Below, piece after piece: positions 8,995-16,924 of a DNA stretch of 51,194 nucleotides. The notes below the pieces were generated by a model. It was not told the origin of the DNA. It ran no database searches and saw only the letters and a program-made list of their open reading frames with translations. How positions within the stretch are numbered: position 1 is the first letter of the stretch; the number at the start of each line of letters is the position of its first letter. Location: contig NZ_JACXWX010000032.1 in assembly GCF_014764505.1 (NCBI RefSeq), positions 1 to 51,194 of the forward strand. Reading direction: 5' to 3'. Origin of the DNA: Phormidium tenue FACHB-886. Lineage in GTDB: Bacteria; Cyanobacteriota; Cyanobacteriia; Elainellales; Elainellaceae. The position numbers were made by a program, and so were the translations under genes.

Positions 8995-10156
8995 CAGGGC
9001 TGTTTCAAAGTCAAAGTAGAAAAATTAAACTGAGCGTGTTGTGACTTGACTTGACTCCCATGAGCTTGATCGAACACCTGCAACGCATCCCAGAGTTTCG
9101 CGCCGCTCGAGGTCAACGCCATGAGCTATGGCTCGTTTTGCTGCTGATTATTCTTGGTGCCATGATGGGGTACTGGGGTTATCGCCCGTTAGCCGAGTTC
9201 GTCGCAATTTATGGGCAAGAAGTCTCTCAGAAACTGGAACTCGCACCCGGCACAAAACTCCCTTCGTACTCGACGTTTCGCCGTGTCATGCAACAGCTGG
9301 ATTATCAGGTTCTGGCGACTGTGTTTACTGAGTGGGCACAGGTACAACACAAGCTAGACATAGGCGAGTGGTTTGCTTGTGATGGTAAAAGCATCAAAGG
9401 TAGCGTGACTGAGTACAACCAAGCCGAACAGAACTTTGTCAGTTTGGTGTCGTTGTTCTCTCATCAACGTGGCGTCGTGCAAGCAGTCATGCCAATGGAG
9501 CAAAAACGAATGAGTGAACAGGACGTGGTGCGAGTGCTGCTGGATGCTGTCGGATTTTGTGGGATTGGCGTCACGTTGGACGCATTACACTGTCAAAAAA
9601 ACACTGCACCAGCTTGTTAAGCAAGGCAATGACTATCTGGTCTGTGTCAAAGCCAATCAACAGCGATTGTACCGAGGCATTGCCCAACAATCGAAGACGC
9701 AACACCCCCTGAGTTGCTATCAAGAACAGGAACAAGGACATGGACGGAGCACGACATGGAAAGTCAGCGTGTTTGATGGCGTGACCGCTTTTGGGCATGA
9801 GTGACCAGGTATCCAAAGCGCGATTGTGGTGCAACGACACGGCTATCGAGATGGAAAACCGTTTGACGAGCGGCAGTCCTACATTAGCAGTGTCGCTGCT
9901 GATGCCGAGCAGTTTCATCGCATCATTCGCGGGCATTGGTGCATCGAGAATCGATTGCATTGGGTCAAAGACGTGACGTTTAACGAAGACCATGCGCCGC
10001 AAAGAGGCAGGAATGCAACTGCGAACTGGTCAGTGGTCCGCAACTTCTTCATTCACTTTGCTCGCATGTTGGGGTTTACTTCGATGGCTGCTGCCAAACG
10101 GCAATTCGCCAATCAACTGGACAAGGTTTTTCCCCTTTTACAATGAAACAGCCCTG
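8995..10156 (+). mobile_element. ISAs1-family insertion sequence, defective
   Basis: Perfect terminal inverted repeats CAGGGCTGTTTCA (8995-9007) and TGAAACAGCCCTG (10144-10156) bound a 1162-bp element; the match extends two more bases outward (GG/CC) on each side. The single gene inside is an ISAs1-type transposase broken by a frameshift and a nonsense codon. No target duplication could be recognised next to either end. Confidence 0.88.
9060..10146 (+). pseudogene. ISAs1-family transposase, one frameshift and one nonsense codon
   Basis: Pieces read in order as an ISAs1-type transposase: SLIEHLQRIPEFRAARGQRH at the N terminus, ILGAMMGYWGYRPLAEF, the catalytic FACDGKSIKGSV and TLDALHCQK, then LVKQGNDYLVCVKANQQ, RGHWCIENRLHWVKDVTF and ARMLGF at the end. 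The frame breaks in a run of seven A (9595-9601): six would keep the frame, so one A was gained or two lost. In the second frame GAG TGA CCA at 9799-9807 stands where the family has Trp-Pro, a TGG to TGA nonsense change. Two independent lesions indicate a dead copy, although its ends could still be used by an intact transposase elsewhere. Confidence 0.9.
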
Positions 10157-10887
10157 CCAGGGTAGGCTGGGGCGCGATCATTAGAGTGGCGATCGTGCTA
10201 GGCGATCGTGGTTCAACTTGTGGCGATCGTCGCTGACTCAAGCGCTCAACCACAGAGCGGAAGTTGTTCTTGCGGATGTTGTTCTTGCCCACAGGTTTGC
10301 CAAAGACTTGCGTGAGTAGCTTCCAAAACTTGCATTCACTAGCATCTTTGAGGTACTTAACTTGGTTTTAGAGATGTTGTTGGCGATCGCTCCCTTCATA
10401 CAGACTGGGAGCAAGACTCGCTCGTGCGCGGCGGCTATACCACCTTCCTAGCCGGATAGTATACAGAATTTAGCGAGTATTTGTACTTTGAGAGCGACTA
10501 GCAGCAGAGGTAGCCGTTAGCTGTATCTACGGCTCTTTTTAGTTTTTAACGTTGCATCACAGTTCCACTAGTGAGGTAATTCGATGTCTGTTGGATCTCG
10601 ATTATTGTGCTCGTTTTGTGAACGATCGTCATGGCTCAAGCCGATGGTAGGCTTCAAGCATTCAACACCGCAAGAAGAACGTTAAGTAGAATTGGAAACA
10701 ATGTCTATAATTGATAAAGAGTAAGAAAGTGAAATCAATTAAGGAAATAGTTTATCTCAGGTAAAGTCTGTCGAAGCAATCTTTGAAATTATTGCTTAAG
10801 AGAATGAGATTGACAACGATCGTTTGTCTTTAATTAGTATTTGTGACACAACCGTTAGACTTAGCGCCATTTAAATTTCTTTTAGGC
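10157..10887. other. Gap with unidentified minus-strand frame, hairpin and IS6-like repeat relic
   Basis: On the minus strand from about 10367 down to the ISAs1 end, an open frame without an in-frame start reads protein-like sequence including YLKDASECKFWKLLTQVFGK and NNIRKNNFRSVVERLS. I do not recognise it; it may be the tail of a gene interrupted by the IS. Separately, a hairpin lies at 10512-10540, and TTTGTGACACAACC at 10840-10853 matches the IS6-like terminal repeat relics at 13 of 14 positions in inverted orientation. Confidence 0.35.
10512..10540 (+). terminator. Possible intrinsic terminator
   Basis: AGCCGT (10512-10517) pairs with ACGGCT (10529-10534) across an 11-base loop and is followed by CTTTTT and a second T-rich stretch. 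No plus-strand gene ends just before it, so it may be left from a lost gene. Confidence 0.4.
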
Positions 10888-12612
10888 TCAAGCTGGCTTC
10901 TTAGATACTTTTCTAGCATCAACTTGAGACTTGGTGAAATTTAGCACAAAGGATTTTTCAGTATATATTCCTTTTCCGTCAAGGCGACCAACTACGATCG
11001 TATGGCTGATATTATCCTGACTCTCAAACAAAGTCTCGTTGTTGATTCTCAGTTCATTGTCTTTCAGCCTAAAGCGCCCTCCAGCATTACTGACTAACGA
11101 GTAAGTATAAAGCACCCCTGTTTCAGGATCTTTTGGCGGCAGCATGGCGATTAAAGCACCCAGCGTGCCTGCTTCCTTTGTGTCTCCGGAAGCTGCCTTA
11201 GAAGAGCTAGAAGATTGGCTAGATTTCTTATTGGCAGCCTTTTGAAAGGCACTCACTTTATCCTCTTTTTGCTTCGGACTATTCGCGCTAGAAGTACCAG
11301 GCAAATTAAGCAATAAATTTTTCAGCGGTTCAGCTACGCCGTCGTCTGCCAAAATGGCTACCAATTCATGTTCGGTAGATCCAGATGTACTCGGTGATGT
11401 TTTTTGAGGGACACGAGCATTTGTTGAACTCTTAGGTGAATTTTTAACCGTGGAGGGGTTAATTCCTCTGCTAAAGTCCTCCAGGCTAGTGACGTAGAAC
11501 TGGGGAGGACTGTTTAACTTTCTAGAGTGATGGAGCGGAGCTTGCCTAGGTGCACCCATCTTTGCCGGCTGAGCCGAATTATGAGAGATAGGACGGCTGC
11601 TAAAGGGTGGAGCATTACCATCGACCATACCGTCAGCGTTCTCAGGCTGCTGAACGGGTTGAGCTGGATGGGTTTGGACCACAGCCTGAGATGGTTTTCT
11701 TTGGCTCGCACGCGCGTTCCGAATGACTTTGCGCTTGTTGCTGCTCCTATAGATGAAGACAAACCCGCCAATGTAGACGATCGCCCAACCAGATACCCAG
11801 AAGTACGCCCGTCCCAAATCTGCGTCATCTGCAGACGTAAAAGAGGGAGGTTCAGCAGGTCTCTCTAGCGACGGCTGCGCTGGGGATGGTTGCGCTGCTG
11901 GAGAGGGTTGCCCTGGAGATGGTTGTTCAGCAGGACGCTGTTCTGGGGAAGTTGTGGGCTGTGGAACGGGTATAGATGGCTTTGGAGAAGCATTTTGGCG
12001 GGAAGGAGTCTCCCGCTTTTGAGTTGGAGGAGCGGTGTTGGCAGGGGGAGTGCGTGGTCTCTTCTTTGGTTCAGTAGAAGATCGCGGCTGTTGTAGCCTA
12101 TTCCAAGTTGATTGTCCAACAATGCCATCTACACCCAAACCTTCTGCCCGCTGAAATTCTGATACGGCTTTTACTGTTAAGTTGCCATAGACGCCGTCGA
12201 GCGCTCCCTTGTAGTAGCCTAGCTGGCGTAATCTTTCTTGTAGCTGGCTTACAGCTTTACTCTGATTGCCAAACCTCAGTAAAGGACCTGTGGCTGGGCG
12301 GCTCTCCGGACGATTTTCTGCCGCTGGCATTTGGGTAAATCGCTCAGGGGGAGCAGGACGAGGCGCGATTTCGATGTATGCAGTGCCCTCCTCCGCTGCT
12401 CTGGCAGCAGTAAAGCGCACAGCCGAAGCATTTGGCGTAGAGTCTAATGAACGGATGGACTCTGGCGGGCTAACGCAAGGGGAGGCAGAGGTTTCGTCGC
12501 TCTGGTTTTGCCCCTGAGGCTGAGTGCAAACACTGCCCGTTTGCGACGGGCTGTCAGGGAGATCTGTGCAGGTGACACAGGTTAGTAGCAAGAGGGTGGA
12601 GGGATCAGACAT
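10888..12612 (-). CDS. Peptidoglycan-binding, single-pass membrane protein with possible cadherin-like tail
   Basis: The 574-residue protein has a PG_binding_1 domain at about 112-173 (LRFGNQSKAVSQLQERLRQL, then LDGVYGNLTVKAVSEFQ and VDGIVGQSTWNRL), a long Pro/Ser/Gln-rich linker (about 180-260) with PSPAQPS-like repeats, one transmembrane helix at about 270-290 (FWVSGWAIVYIGGFVFIY) followed by a basic stop-transfer stretch, then a low-complexity Ser/Lys region. The last 90 residues look like a cadherin-type repeat (GGRFRLKDNELRI, FESQDNISHTIVVGRLD). There is no clear signal peptide. The PG-binding part is expected in the periplasm and the C-terminal half in the cytoplasm, which is odd for a cadherin-like fold and makes that call tentative. 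It is a single gene. Confidence 0.7.
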   Translation of the reverse strand: MSDPSTLLLLTCVTCTDLPDSPSQTGSVCTQPQGQNQSDETSASPCVSPPESIRSLDSTPNASAVRFTAARAAEEGTAYIEIAPRPAPPERFTQMPAAENRPESRPATGPLLRFGNQSKAVSQLQERLRQLGYYKGALDGVYGNLTVKAVSEFQRAEGLGVDGIVGQSTWNRLQQPRSSTEPKKRPRTPPANTAPPTQKRETPSRQNASPKPSIPVPQPTTSPEQRPAEQPSPGQPSPAAQPSPAQPSLERPAEPPSFTSADDADLGRAYFWVSGWAIVYIGGFVFIYRSSNKRKVIRNARASQRKPSQAVVQTHPAQPVQQPENADGMVDGNAPPFSSRPISHNSAQPAKMGAPRQAPLHHSRKLNSPPQFYVTSLEDFSRGINPSTVKNSPKSSTNARVPQKTSPSTSGSTEHELVAILADDGVAEPLKNLLLNLPGTSSANSPKQKEDKVSAFQKAANKKSSQSSSSSKAASGDTKEAGTLGALIAMLPPKDPETGVLYTYSLVSNAGGRFRLKDNELRINNETLFESQDNISHTIVVGRLDGKGIYTEKSFVLNFTKSQVDARKVSKKPA

Positions 12613-12865
12613 CAGCTGTAGCTTTGTAAGAAACTTCTGTCAACAAATCAGCTTCAAGCAAGTTCTCACGGTGGAACCTATGCGTGCTGCTGACCCTGGG
12701 TACAAATCCTTAAAGAATTCATACCCCATTAAGCAATGCCATCTGACTTAAAATCTATGAGCTTAGTTGACGAAGGTAGAAGCACAGCCGAGCGAAATCA
12801 ATGCTGACAGGCTAGCATGAGGCGCTGAATCTATTTATAAGCATCTCTGCACCCGCGAAGGAACT

Positions 12866-12905
12866 CTTAAACCTTGCACCCTTAAATCTCGCACCCTTAA
12901 ACCCC
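12866..12905. repeat. 15-bp tandem repeat, about 2.7 copies
   Basis: CTTAAACCTTGCACC, CTTAAATCTCGCACC and a partial CTTAAACCCC follow each other without gaps. The third unit runs into the terminator hairpin. Function unknown. Confidence 0.7.
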
Positions 12906-12922
12906 GCTAAGTCTGACGGGGT
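12901..12922 (-). terminator. Terminator of the leftward biosynthesis/export operon
   Basis: ACCCCG (12901-12906) pairs with CGGGGT (12917-12922) across a 10-base loop. Read on the minus strand, the stem is followed by TTAAGG. It lies about 77 bp after the thioesterase stop codon, the expected place for an operon end, but the T tract is weak. Confidence 0.45.
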
Positions 12923-12998
12923 GTTTCAGCAGAGTTTTTTACAATACTACAAGAGTTTTGGAAAAAGGTAGCACTTGACAAGGGTTGCGGGCATAACT

Positions 12999-13757
12999 TT
13001 ATAGAATTTTCAAAATTGTTTGAGACAGCCGCTCTAAAAGCAGCTGTTGTTGGGGATGCAAAAAGAAATGATCGCCAGGAAGCAGCTCTAGTGAGAAAGC
13101 AGCACAGGTTTGCAAGCTCCAGCCAGCCAGCAGTTCAGGTGGCTCTATTAAATCAGCTTTTCCTCCAAAGACAGAAATAGGACAGCTCAGCGGAGAACTA
13201 TCGGAGTAATGATAGGTTCCACAAATTGAGAAGTCTGCTCGTAGAAGAGGCAGAAACATCTGCATCAGCTCCGCATTTTCTAGTACCTGCCGGGGTGTCC
13301 CGTTCAACTGGTGCAATTCTTTCAAGAATTCAGGAGCAGGCAAGCTATGCAGAAGGGGGTTACGATCCCCAATCTGAGGGGCACGCCGACCAGAAACGAA
13401 TAGATGAGCCGGAGTGGAGGCTTGCTGAACCTGGAGTTGTCGAGCAAGTTCAAAGCTGATTAGCGCACCCATGCTGTGGCCAAAAAAACCGAAAGGGCGA
13501 TCGAAATAGGGAGGTAGGGTTTCTGCTAGGGTTTGCACCAGGTGGAGCAAGTCTGTAAATGGGGGTTCCTTACGCCGATCTTCTCGCCCTGGAAGCTGAA
13601 TTGCCAACACCTCAACTTCGGTAGGCAACCCCTTGGCCCAAGTTCGGAAGAGGGAAGCACCGCCGCCTGCATAGGGGAAGCAAAATAAGCGGAAGCGGGC
13701 ATCTGGGTTGGGCTGGGGTGATTTAACCCAAGCGTTAAAGGTTGAAAGCATCATCAT
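12999..13757 (-). CDS. Type II thioesterase (alpha/beta hydrolase, GrsT-like)
   Basis: The 252-residue protein is an external thioesterase of NRPS/PKS systems: FRLFCFPYAGGGASLFRTW at the N terminus, the nucleophile elbow GHSMGA, the acid region FGGKADLI and the catalytic His in GDHFFLHP. Such enzymes free carrier proteins from stalled or wrong acyl groups. Because the PKS here ends in a reductase, this protein more likely edits than releases product. The start at 13757, one of three consecutive ATG codons, overlaps the end of the DevA-like gene by about 23 bp, indicating translational coupling; an in-frame start at 13826 is possible but would give an atypical N-terminal extension. Last gene of the leftward operon. 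Confidence 0.88.
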   Translation of the reverse strand: MMMLSTFNAWVKSPQPNPDARFRLFCFPYAGGGASLFRTWAKGLPTEVEVLAIQLPGREDRRKEPPFTDLLHLVQTLAETLPPYFDRPFGFFGHSMGALISFELARQLQVQQASTPAHLFVSGRRAPQIGDRNPLLHSLPAPEFLKELHQLNGTPRQVLENAELMQMFLPLLRADFSICGTYHYSDSSPLSCPISVFGGKADLIEPPELLAGWSLQTCAAFSLELLPGDHFFLHPQQQLLLERLSQTILKIL

Positions 13758-14484
13758 TGCCAATTCGCTGTGTAGTGGAACGCCCCTGCCCATGTGCCGC
13801 TTGGGCGCCATTAACCAGTTGTCCATCTTCCATGTGGAGAATTCGATCGGCGATATCTAGAATGCGGTTGTCGTGGGTGACAATTAAGACTGTGCAGGCT
13901 TGTTCTTTCACAAGCTGCTGCATCAGTTTCACGATCTCCCGACCTGATTTGCTGTCCAGTGCAGCAGTGGGTTCATCCGCTAGAACTAGTTTGGGATGGC
14001 AGACCAGCGCCCGGGCGATCGCCACCCGCTGTTTTTGTCCGCCGGATAAGCTTTCTGGATAGTAATCTACTCGGTTTCCCAAACCCACTGCCTCAAGTGC
14101 TGCCGCTGATCTGAGCTGAGCTTCTGCCTTGGAGATCGTCTCATGGAGCTGTACAGACATTTGCACATTTTGCTGAGCCGTGAGAGAACGCAGCAAATTG
14201 TGAGACTGAAAAATGTAGCCAATGTGGCGGCGGATGCTGATTAAGTCAGCTTCTTGTGCACCGCGCAGCTCTTGATCAAACAGTTTGAGACTGCCTTCAT
14301 GAACCGATCGTAGTCCTCCCATCAGCGTCAGTAGCGTCGTCTTACCCGATCCTGAAGGTCCAGACAGAAGAACGATTTCTCCGGGCTGAATGCTGAGGTT
14401 AATATTTGACAAAACGCACTTACGCAGTGCCCCTTGACCAAAGTAATGATTGAGGTGCTTAATCGAAACGATGGCATTAGGCAT
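13735..14484 (-). CDS. devA: DevA-type ABC exporter ATPase
   Basis: The ATP-binding subunit, 249 residues, shows Walker A GPSGSGKTT near 43-51, Q-loop IFQSHNLL, signature LSGGQKQRVAIARAL, Walker B LVLADEPTAALD and the H-loop VTHD. It is followed by a short Gln/Gly-rich tail. The family (DevA/MacB-like) energises a tripartite exporter with DevC and DevB and an outer-membrane TolC-like channel; in heterocystous cyanobacteria DevBCA exports heterocyst glycolipids. Start: ATG at 14484; an in-frame TTG two codons earlier is less likely. The gene overlaps the thioesterase gene and follows devC after about 50 bp. Substrate here is inferred from the neighbouring biosynthesis genes. Confidence 0.88.
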   Translation of the reverse strand: MPNAIVSIKHLNHYFGQGALRKCVLSNINLSIQPGEIVLLSGPSGSGKTTLLTLMGGLRSVHEGSLKLFDQELRGAQEADLISIRRHIGYIFQSHNLLRSLTAQQNVQMSVQLHETISKAEAQLRSAAALEAVGLGNRVDYYPESLSGGQKQRVAIARALVCHPKLVLADEPTAALDSKSGREIVKLMQQLVKEQACTVLIVTHDNRILDIADRILHMEDGQLVNGAQAAHGQGRSTTQRIGNDDAFNL

Positions 14485-14535
14485 GGACAAAATCTAGCAA
14501 TATAGGAATCAGAAGAGCAAGAACCAGAAAAACGA

Positions 14536-15687
14536 TTAAAAAATATCTGCTGGGTCTGCTCTACGCAGTCTTCGCATTGCAATTAAACCCGAAATAGAGC
14601 ACATTAATATCGTTAGAAGCAGAATGAGTAAGGCTCGATCAAAGGACATCCCAAGCGGTAGAAACGTAGCGCTTTTAGTGAGATCATATAGGACCAACGA
14701 GAGAGAAAATCCAGGAATATATCCTAAGACTGCCAGAATTAATGCTTCCTGAAACACAACTGTTAGCAGATACATATTCTTGTATCCCATTGCTTTCAAC
14801 GTTGCATATTCAGCTAGATGATCGGAAACATCGCTATAGAGAATCTGATAGACAATTACAGTCCCTACAATAAATCCCATGCTAACGCCCAGCGTGAAGA
14901 TAAATCCGATCGCCGTACTCGTTTTCCAGTAGTTTTTCTCAAACTCTATAAAACCTTGATGCGTCAACACTCTCACATCTTGAGGCAAGCTAGCCTGCAT
15001 CGCTTTCAGCACGGCTTCAGCATCCACATTGGGTTTCAGTTGAACAAGCCCAATGTCAATTTCATCTAAGCGGCGATCGGGGAATAGACGCAGAAAATTT
15101 AGATCACTGAGAATGACGTTTCCATCTGCTGCAAAAGATGGCCCAAGCGTAAACAAGCCCATCACATTAACTCTTTTGCCTCCCATCTCAGTTACAACTG
15201 TTTTTCCCTGCTTGAATTGGTCGGCGATCGCCCCGTACTCCGAACGAGAGGCACGGTCAAACAAAACATTTTCACTGAGCTTAAGAGAATTAAGATACTG
15301 ATTCACTTCCGGAAACTGGAAGACTGAATCTCCTACCCGAAAACCATAGACGTAAATGGTTCTAAAGCCACCAGTATCAGGATTTTTCCAATCTTTGAAA
15401 CCCACATACACAGGGCTAATAGACTCAACTCCATCAAATCGCAGCGTTTGGTATAGCCGCCGTCGGGAAAAAGAATTCATGTAGCCCAGAGATTTAGAGC
15501 TAGCGCTGATCAGAATAATATCCCCTTGCAAATTCTGATGAAGGCGGGCTGCACTATCGTAAAGTGCAGCTTGAAACCCCAGCTGCATAAACATGAGAAT
15601 GACTGCAAACGCAATTCCTGCTAAAGCAATTAGCAGGCGAACTTTTTCTCGAGTGAGCTGCAGCCATGCCAAGGGAATCTTAGACAT
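14536..15687 (-). CDS. devC: DevC-type ABC exporter permease
   Basis: The 383-residue protein has the MacB/FtsX layout: one N-terminal membrane helix at about 16-40 (LLIALAGIAFAVILMFMQLG), a periplasmic domain of about 220 residues, then three membrane helices near 270-295, 315-345 and 350-372. The segment SDVSDHLAEYATLKAMGYKN just after the second helix is characteristic of DevC. It is inserted in the inner membrane and couples DevA to DevB. AGGA sits six bases before the ATG, and the gene begins 31 bp after devB. Confidence 0.9.
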   Translation of the reverse strand: MSKIPLAWLQLTREKVRLLIALAGIAFAVILMFMQLGFQAALYDSAARLHQNLQGDIILISASSKSLGYMNSFSRRRLYQTLRFDGVESISPVYVGFKDWKNPDTGGFRTIYVYGFRVGDSVFQFPEVNQYLNSLKLSENVLFDRASRSEYGAIADQFKQGKTVVTEMGGKRVNVMGLFTLGPSFAADGNVILSDLNFLRLFPDRRLDEIDIGLVQLKPNVDAEAVLKAMQASLPQDVRVLTHQGFIEFEKNYWKTSTAIGFIFTLGVSMGFIVGTVIVYQILYSDVSDHLAEYATLKAMGYKNMYLLTVVFQEALILAVLGYIPGFSLSLVLYDLTKSATFLPLGMSFDRALLILLLTILMCSISGLIAMRRLRRADPADIF

Positions 15688-15718
15688 TTTGCGTCCTAAT
15701 CTCCGAGAAGTTGCATCA

Positions 15719-16924
15719 TTAAAGACCGATCATCACATTTACCTGTAGATTGGTTAATGTGGCTGCCTGCTGACTATCTGCTTCATTCAGCCGAATTTTC
15801 ACTTCAACGACTCGCTGATCTACATCAGCAGTGGGGTCAGTGCTGACAACATCCTGAGGATTCACCTGAAGCCCAACCTGAGTGACTGTGCCATGGAGTT
15901 CATTGGGCAAGGCGTTGCTTGTAATGATAGCAGATTGTCCAACTCGGACTTTTCCAATATCCAGTTCATACACTTCTGCAAGCACATTCATTTGATCGGT
16001 GCGTCCTAACGCAACAATGCCTTTATCTCCTACAGCCTCTCCAGGTCGGGTATGAATTTTCAACACTTTTCCTTCAATCGGAGAGCGAATATAAGTTAGC
16101 TCTAAGTCTGCTTTTGCTTTGGCAGCATTGGCGATCGCCCGATCAACATCTGCTTGGGCAGCTTGTACATCAGTTGGACGAATTTCAGCAATTTTATTCA
16201 GCGTTGCTTGGGCAGCTTCAATTTGCTGTTTGATAGTCGCTTCAATTCGATTTCGATTTACTTTTGCTTCATTAAGCTGTTCCTGAGCAGTAGTTAAGGT
16301 GAGCTGCTTACTGTCCAACTCCGAAGCAGTTACTGCTCCTTCCTGGAATAAGGCACGGTATCGTGCATATTCAGTTCGGCTGTTGTTGAACTCTGCCTGC
16401 AGACGGGCGATCGTTTGACTTTGAGCGGCTAGCTGCCCTTGGAGTTCAGCCTCTAAATTAGCAACGCTAGCAGCCTGAGCCTGACGCTCTCCAGTAGGTG
16501 CGCCTGCCCTAACTTTAGCCAAATCGGCTTGAGACACTTTGACTTCTTCTAACGCCAGCTTCAACGATGCCTGTAGGCTAATGTAGCTATCCAAGACTGC
16601 TATCACTTGCCCGACTCTGACGCTATCACCTTCTGCTACCAAAAGCTGAGAAATTCTACTAGAGCCAACTCCGGTTGTTGTCGTTGGAGCAGAGAGAGAG
16701 ATGATTTCTCCTTCGGGTTGCAGCCGTCCAAGGGCAGAAACAGCGTTGGCTGCAGCCGGATAGGTTGCAGTATCAGGGGCGGCAGCCGAGCTGCGTTGGA
16801 GGTGCAGAACATAGAAAAATGCAGTGCCGCTAACCGCTAGAGCAGCGACAACAAGCCCCAGCACCGTCCAGCGTCCTGAGGGCTTTAGGAGAGGTTTAGG
16901 GTGGGAGGTAAAATCAGGCTTCAC
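15719..16924 (-). CDS. devB: DevB-type membrane fusion protein (HlyD family)
   Basis: The 401-residue adaptor has one membrane anchor at about 20-43, a divided lipoyl/beta-barrel region (VSALGRLQPEGEIISLSAPT near 60-80; AEVYELDIGKVRVGQ near 310), and a central coiled coil (about 110-270) rich in Ala, Gln and Glu. DevB proteins bridge the inner-membrane permease to an outer-membrane channel. The start is GTG at 16924, overlapping the end of the upstream regulator gene by 11 bp, so the two are probably translationally coupled. No TolC-like gene lies in the window; a genomic one would be needed. Confidence 0.9.
   Translation of the reverse strand: MKPDFTSHPKPLLKPSGRWTVLGLVVAALAVSGTAFFYVLHLQRSSAAAPDTATYPAAANAVSALGRLQPEGEIISLSAPTTTTGVGSSRISQLLVAEGDSVRVGQVIAVLDSYISLQASLKLALEEVKVSQADLAKVRAGAPTGERQAQAASVANLEAELQGQLAAQSQTIARLQAEFNNSRTEYARYRALFQEGAVTASELDSKQLTLTTAQEQLNEAKVNRNRIEATIKQQIEAAQATLNKIAEIRPTDVQAAQADVDRAIANAAKAKADLELTYIRSPIEGKVLKIHTRPGEAVGDKGIVALGRTDQMNVLAEVYELDIGKVRVGQSAIITSNALPNELHGTVTQVGLQVNPQDVVSTDPTADVDQRVVEVKIRLNEADSQQAATLTNLQVNVMIGL

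Larger units (their letters stand above)
12613..12998. other. Gap with short tandem repeat and operon terminator
   Basis: This stretch must hold the promoter of the minus-strand peptidoglycan-binding gene, not identified. It also contains the 15-bp tandem repeat at 12866-12905 and the hairpin at 12901-12922. No gene is supported. Confidence 0.5.

Noticed and set aside
9595-9601. A7 run as a programmed frameshift site in the ISAs1 transposase
   Set aside because: The downstream frame is +1, not -1, relative to the first, ISAs1 transposases are normally one frame, and a separate nonsense codon follows.
12866-12905. CTTAAACC tandem units as a Pho box
   Set aside because: The period is 15 bp, not 11, and the units run into a terminator at an operon end.
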